Position numbers and translations under genes: made by a program. The notes beneath the pieces were generated by a model. The model made no database searches. It saw only the letters and a list, made by a program, of their open reading frames with translations, and had not been told where the DNA came from. From assembly GCA_021731285.1 (NCBI GenBank), contig JAKFXR010000037.1, forward strand, positions 1 through 64,000: a stretch of DNA of 64,000 nucleotides, in the 5' to 3' direction. Shown piece by piece: positions 61,721-64,000 of the stretch (position 1 is the first letter of the stretch; each line of letters starts with the position of its first letter). This DNA is from Polaromonas sp. Lineage in GTDB: Bacteria; Pseudomonadota; Gammaproteobacteria; Burkholderiales; Burkholderiaceae_C.

Positions 61721-62968
61721 TTGACTCATCAATTTGACGTTGTGGTGATAGGTGCGGGCGCTGCCGGCCTGTTTTGCGCCGGCATGGCAGGCCAGCGCGG
61801 CCTGAAGGTGCTGCTGGTGGACCACAGCGAGAAAGTGGCCGAGAAAATCCGCATCTCGGGCGGCGGCCGCTGCAATTTCACCAACCGCGATGCGACACCT
61901 GCCAACTTCCTGAGCGAGAACCCGCACTTCTGCCGCTCAGCCCTGTCGCGTTACACCCCGCAGAATTTCATCGCGCTGCTGCAGAGTCACAACATCCCGT
62001 TTCACGAAAAACACAAAGGCCAGCTGTTCTGCGATCGCTCCGCCGAAGATGTGATCAACATGCTGCTGGCTGAATGCGCCAGGGGGCAGGTCACCCGCTG
62101 GCAACCTTGCAGCATCAAAAGCATCACCAGCCCGGCAACAACGGGCGCCGGCAGCTATCAACTAGTGAGCGACCGCGGCCTGATTGAAGCGCAGCAAGTG
62201 GTCATTGCCACCGGCGGTCTGTCCATCCCGAAGATTGGTGCGACCGACTTCGGCTACCGCATCGCCGAACAGTTTGGTCTGCGCCTTGTCCAGCCGCGGC
62301 CAGGCCTGGTACCCATGACATTCGACGGCGAGGCCTGGGCGCCCTACGCAGAACTGGCCGGGTTGGCGCTGCCGGTGTTGATCGAGGCCGGACCTCCCGA
62401 TGCAACGCCGAAACAACGCAAAAAAGCCACGGTTTTCGCTGAAGACCTGCTGTTTACCCACCGCGGCCTCAGCGGACCCGCGGTATTGCAAATTTCCAGC
62501 TTCTGGCGGGAGGGCGAGGCCATTCGCATCAACCTGGCACCCGGCGTGGACCTGTCCACCCTGCTGCTGCGCGCCAAAACCAACTCAAAAAAACTGATCG
62601 CCAACGAACTGGCCACCCTGGTGCCAGCCCGCCTGGCCAATGCCTGGGCGAGCCGCGACGCCGCTTGGCAAAAAGCTGTCTGCGACGCCAGTGACAAAGC
62701 CCTGGAAGCCCTGGCCACGCAGTTGGCCGACTGGCAACTGCTGCCCACCGGCACCGAAGGCTATAAAAAGGCCGAAGTCACCTTGGGCGGGGTGGACACC
62801 CGGGACCTGTCCTCCCAGACCATGGAATCAAAGCAAGCCGGCCTGTATTTCATTGGCGAGGTGGTAGACGTCACAGGCTGGCTCGGCGGTTACAACTTCC
62901 AGTGGGCCTGGGCCTCTGCCCACGCCTGTGCAGAGGCGTTGGCGGCAAAGTCCGCCAGCGGTGCCTGA
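61721..62968 (+). CDS. NAD(P)/FAD-dependent oxidoreductase, HI0933/BaiN-like family
   Basis: A 415-residue flavoprotein. The FAD dinucleotide motif VVVIGAGAAGLFCAGMAGQR opens the protein, followed by the family signature KIRISGGGRCNFTNRD, and it ends with FIGEVVDVTGWLGGYNFQWA. The start appears to be a TTG at 61721, preceded by AGAGG; no ATG or GTG is available before the FAD motif. The substrate is unknown; related proteins are annotated as aminoacetone or bile-acid-type reductases without firm proof. Confidence 0.88.
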   Translation: MTHQFDVVVIGAGAAGLFCAGMAGQRGLKVLLVDHSEKVAEKIRISGGGRCNFTNRDATPANFLSENPHFCRSALSRYTPQNFIALLQSHNIPFHEKHKGQLFCDRSAEDVINMLLAECARGQVTRWQPCSIKSITSPATTGAGSYQLVSDRGLIEAQQVVIATGGLSIPKIGATDFGYRIAEQFGLRLVQPRPGLVPMTFDGEAWAPYAELAGLALPVLIEAGPPDATPKQRKKATVFAEDLLFTHRGLSGPAVLQISSFWREGEAIRINLAPGVDLSTLLLRAKTNSKKLIANELATLVPARLANAWASRDAAWQKAVCDASDKALEALATQLADWQLLPTGTEGYKKAEVTLGGVDTRDLSSQTMESKQAGLYFIGEVVDVTGWLGGYNFQWAWASAHACAEALAAKSASGA

Positions 62969-63075
62969 CCCCGATCCCAGACCAGCCGGGGCCGCGGGTC
63001 CGGCTCTGCCGGCCCGCAGGCGCAGCGGCCCCCTCTGGGGGCAGGAAGTTACACGCAGTGAACGACCGTGGGGGT
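62969..63075. repeat. CCCCCTCGGGGG-type repeat upstream of rpsU
   Basis: Same module order as 37020-37140: CAGCCGGGGCCGCGGGTCCG, CGGCCCCCTCTGGGGGCAGG, then TTACACGCAGTGAACGACCG and TGGGGG. It abuts the -10 element of rpsU. Confidence 0.8.
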
Positions 63076-63077
63076 GC

Positions 63078-63083
63078 TATAAT
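63078..63083 (+). promoter_or_regulatory. -10 element of rpsU
   Basis: A perfect TATAAT, 85 bp before the rpsU start; the start site would be near 63090. No good -35 hexamer is visible at 17 bp because that space is occupied by the repeat. Confidence 0.55.
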
Positions 63084-63167
63084 CTCAGGCTTTGCTAGCA
63101 AACCCGCGTTCCGGCCTGATCCTGATCAGATCACTAAGGACGCCCAATTTTTTGGATCACTTCATCA

Positions 63168-63380
63168 ATGACGACCATTCGTGTAAAAGACAACGAGCCC
63201 TTTGACGTGGCTCTGCGCCGTTTCAAGCGCACCATTGAAAAACTCGGTCTGCTGACCGACCTGCGCGCCCGCGAGTTTTACGAAAAGCCAACGGCCGAGC
63301 GCAAGCGCAAGAAGGCCGCGGCCGTCAAGCGCAATTACAAGCGCATCCGCTCGATGCAGTTGCCCAAAAAGCTGTACTAA
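63168..63380 (+). CDS. rpsU: 30S ribosomal protein S21
   Basis: A 70-residue ribosomal protein, [20 protein letters not shown] and the basic tail [20 protein letters not shown]. Length and sequence are standard. Followed by an intrinsic terminator and a YqeY-like gene, a common neighbour. Confidence 0.97.
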   Translation: MTTIRVKDNEPFDVALRRFKRTIEKLGLLTDLRAREFYEKPTAERKRKKAAAVKRNYKRIRSMQLPKKLY

Positions 63381-63404
63381 ACCTACAGGCCTCACGGCAC
63401 GCCA

Positions 63405-63437
63405 AAAGCCCGCACGAGGACGCTCTGCGGGCTTTTG
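63405..63437 (+). terminator. Intrinsic terminator after rpsU
   Basis: AAAAGCCCGC pairs with GCGGGCTTTT over a 13-base loop, 25 bp after the rpsU stop. Confidence 0.85.
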
Positions 63438-63483
63438 TGCTTTTGAACCCCCTGTTTGACCGCCACCACTTCTGGAGACCCCC

Positions 63484-63930
63484 ATGTCCCTCAAAGACCA
63501 GATCACCGAAGACATGAAAACCGCCATGCGCGCCAAGGACAGCGAGCGCCTGGGCACCATCCGCCTGCTCTTGGCCGCCTGCAAGCAAAAAGAGGTGGAC
63601 GAGCGCATCGTGCTCGACGATGCCGCAGTGATTGCCATCGTCGACAAGCTGATCAAGCAGCGCAAGGACTCGCTGGAGGCCTTCCAGAAGGCCGAGCGCA
63701 AGGATCTGGCCGACAAGGAAGCTGCCGAGCTGGTGGTGCTGCAGGCCTACCTGCCCGCCCGCCTGAGCGCGGAAGAGGTCGCTGCCGCCGTCAAGGCCAT
63801 CGTGACCGAACTGGGCGCCAGCGGCCCAGGCGACATGGGCAAGGTTATGGGTGCAGTCAAGGCCAAACTCGCGGGCAAGGCCGACATGGGTCAGGTGTCG
63901 GCCGCGGTGAAAACTGCCCTTGCAGGATAG
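63484..63930 (+). CDS. GatB/YqeY domain protein
   Basis: A 148-residue protein of the YqeY family (MSLKDQITEDMKTAMRAKDS), homologous to the C-terminal tRNA-binding domain of GatB. AELVVLQAYLPARLSAEEV and GDMGKVMGAVKAKLAGKADM are family blocks. Often found after rpsU in proteobacteria. Function unproven, perhaps tRNA binding. Confidence 0.92.
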   Translation: MSLKDQITEDMKTAMRAKDSERLGTIRLLLAACKQKEVDERIVLDDAAVIAIVDKLIKQRKDSLEAFQKAERKDLADKEAAELVVLQAYLPARLSAEEVAAAVKAIVTELGASGPGDMGKVMGAVKAKLAGKADMGQVSAAVKTALAG

Positions 63931-63937
63931 AACCCGC

Positions 63938-64000
63938 TTCAATTCAAGCAGGGGCCGCGGGTCCGGCTTTGCCGGCCCGCAGGTGCAGCGGCCCCCTCGG
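63938..64000. repeat. CCCCCTCGGGGG-type repeat, cut by the window end
   Basis: AGCAGGGGCCGCGGGTCCGG ... CGGCCCCCTCGG, matching the first half of 62969-63075. Confidence 0.8.

Overview
The window looks like a chromosomal segment of a Burkholderiales betaproteobacterium, most likely Comamonadaceae and close to Polaromonas or Rhodoferax. I base this on GC-rich coding with strong codon bias, the order pnp-qor-tpiA-secG-tRNA-Leu-nuoA to nuoN-DUF2818-nudix-DUF1178, Bug-type receptors, DUF1178 and DUF2818 genes, and several dispersed repeat families that I associate with this group. The genus call is an inference.

Layout. 1-4.5 kb: tail of an unknown gene, then kdpD-kdpE-kup, a potassium-sensing two-component pair next to a Kup transporter with no kdpFABC in view. 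4.6-7.6 kb: a small operon of a split AtuA-type protein and a Bug receptor. 7.6-11 kb: an ABC exporter half-transporter and glutamate dehydrogenase. 11.0-11.76 kb: a non-coding stretch made of nested repeats, including a long imperfect palindrome of about 536 bp. 11.8-27.6 kb: DUF1178, a NUDIX hydrolase, DUF2818 and the complete 14-gene complex I operon, transcribed leftward. 27.7-37 kb: tRNA-Leu(GAG), secG, tpiA, a quinone oxidoreductase, pnp, rpsO, an aminotransferase, an amino-acid/amide-type binding protein, an Hsp20 and tsaD.

37-61.6 kb is the most interesting part: a nitrate assimilation and sensing island. It holds a NasT-like ANTAR regulator, an NrtABC nitrate transporter, a membrane CheA-like kinase with a PilJ/NIT-type sensor, a CheY-like receiver, a CheX-like phosphatase, a NarK-type MFS transporter, a receiver-cyclase protein, a PP2C/Ser-Thr kinase fusion, a second ANTAR regulator carrying two PilJ-like nitrate-sensor boxes, nirB, nirD, a nasA-type reductase, a DmsB-DmsC fusion, a TrpD2/YbiB protein and the siroheme methyltransferase gene.

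The regulatory DNA of the island is readable. Three transcription units (nrtA, narK, nirB) start at textbook sigma-54 elements (GG-N10-GC). The nirB transcript would begin almost directly with two hairpins that both carry the hexaloop AACGAC, the known ANTAR target signature. The nrtA leader has one such hexaloop hairpin followed by a strong intrinsic terminator. The nirB leader also encodes a 36-residue reading frame with a good Shine-Dalgarno site whose stop overlaps the nirB start. The picture is NtrC/sigma-54 control by nitrogen status plus nitrate-dependent antitermination, with an additional nitrate-linked phosphorelay of unknown output. The last 2.5 kb carry a flavoprotein, rpsU and a YqeY-like gene.
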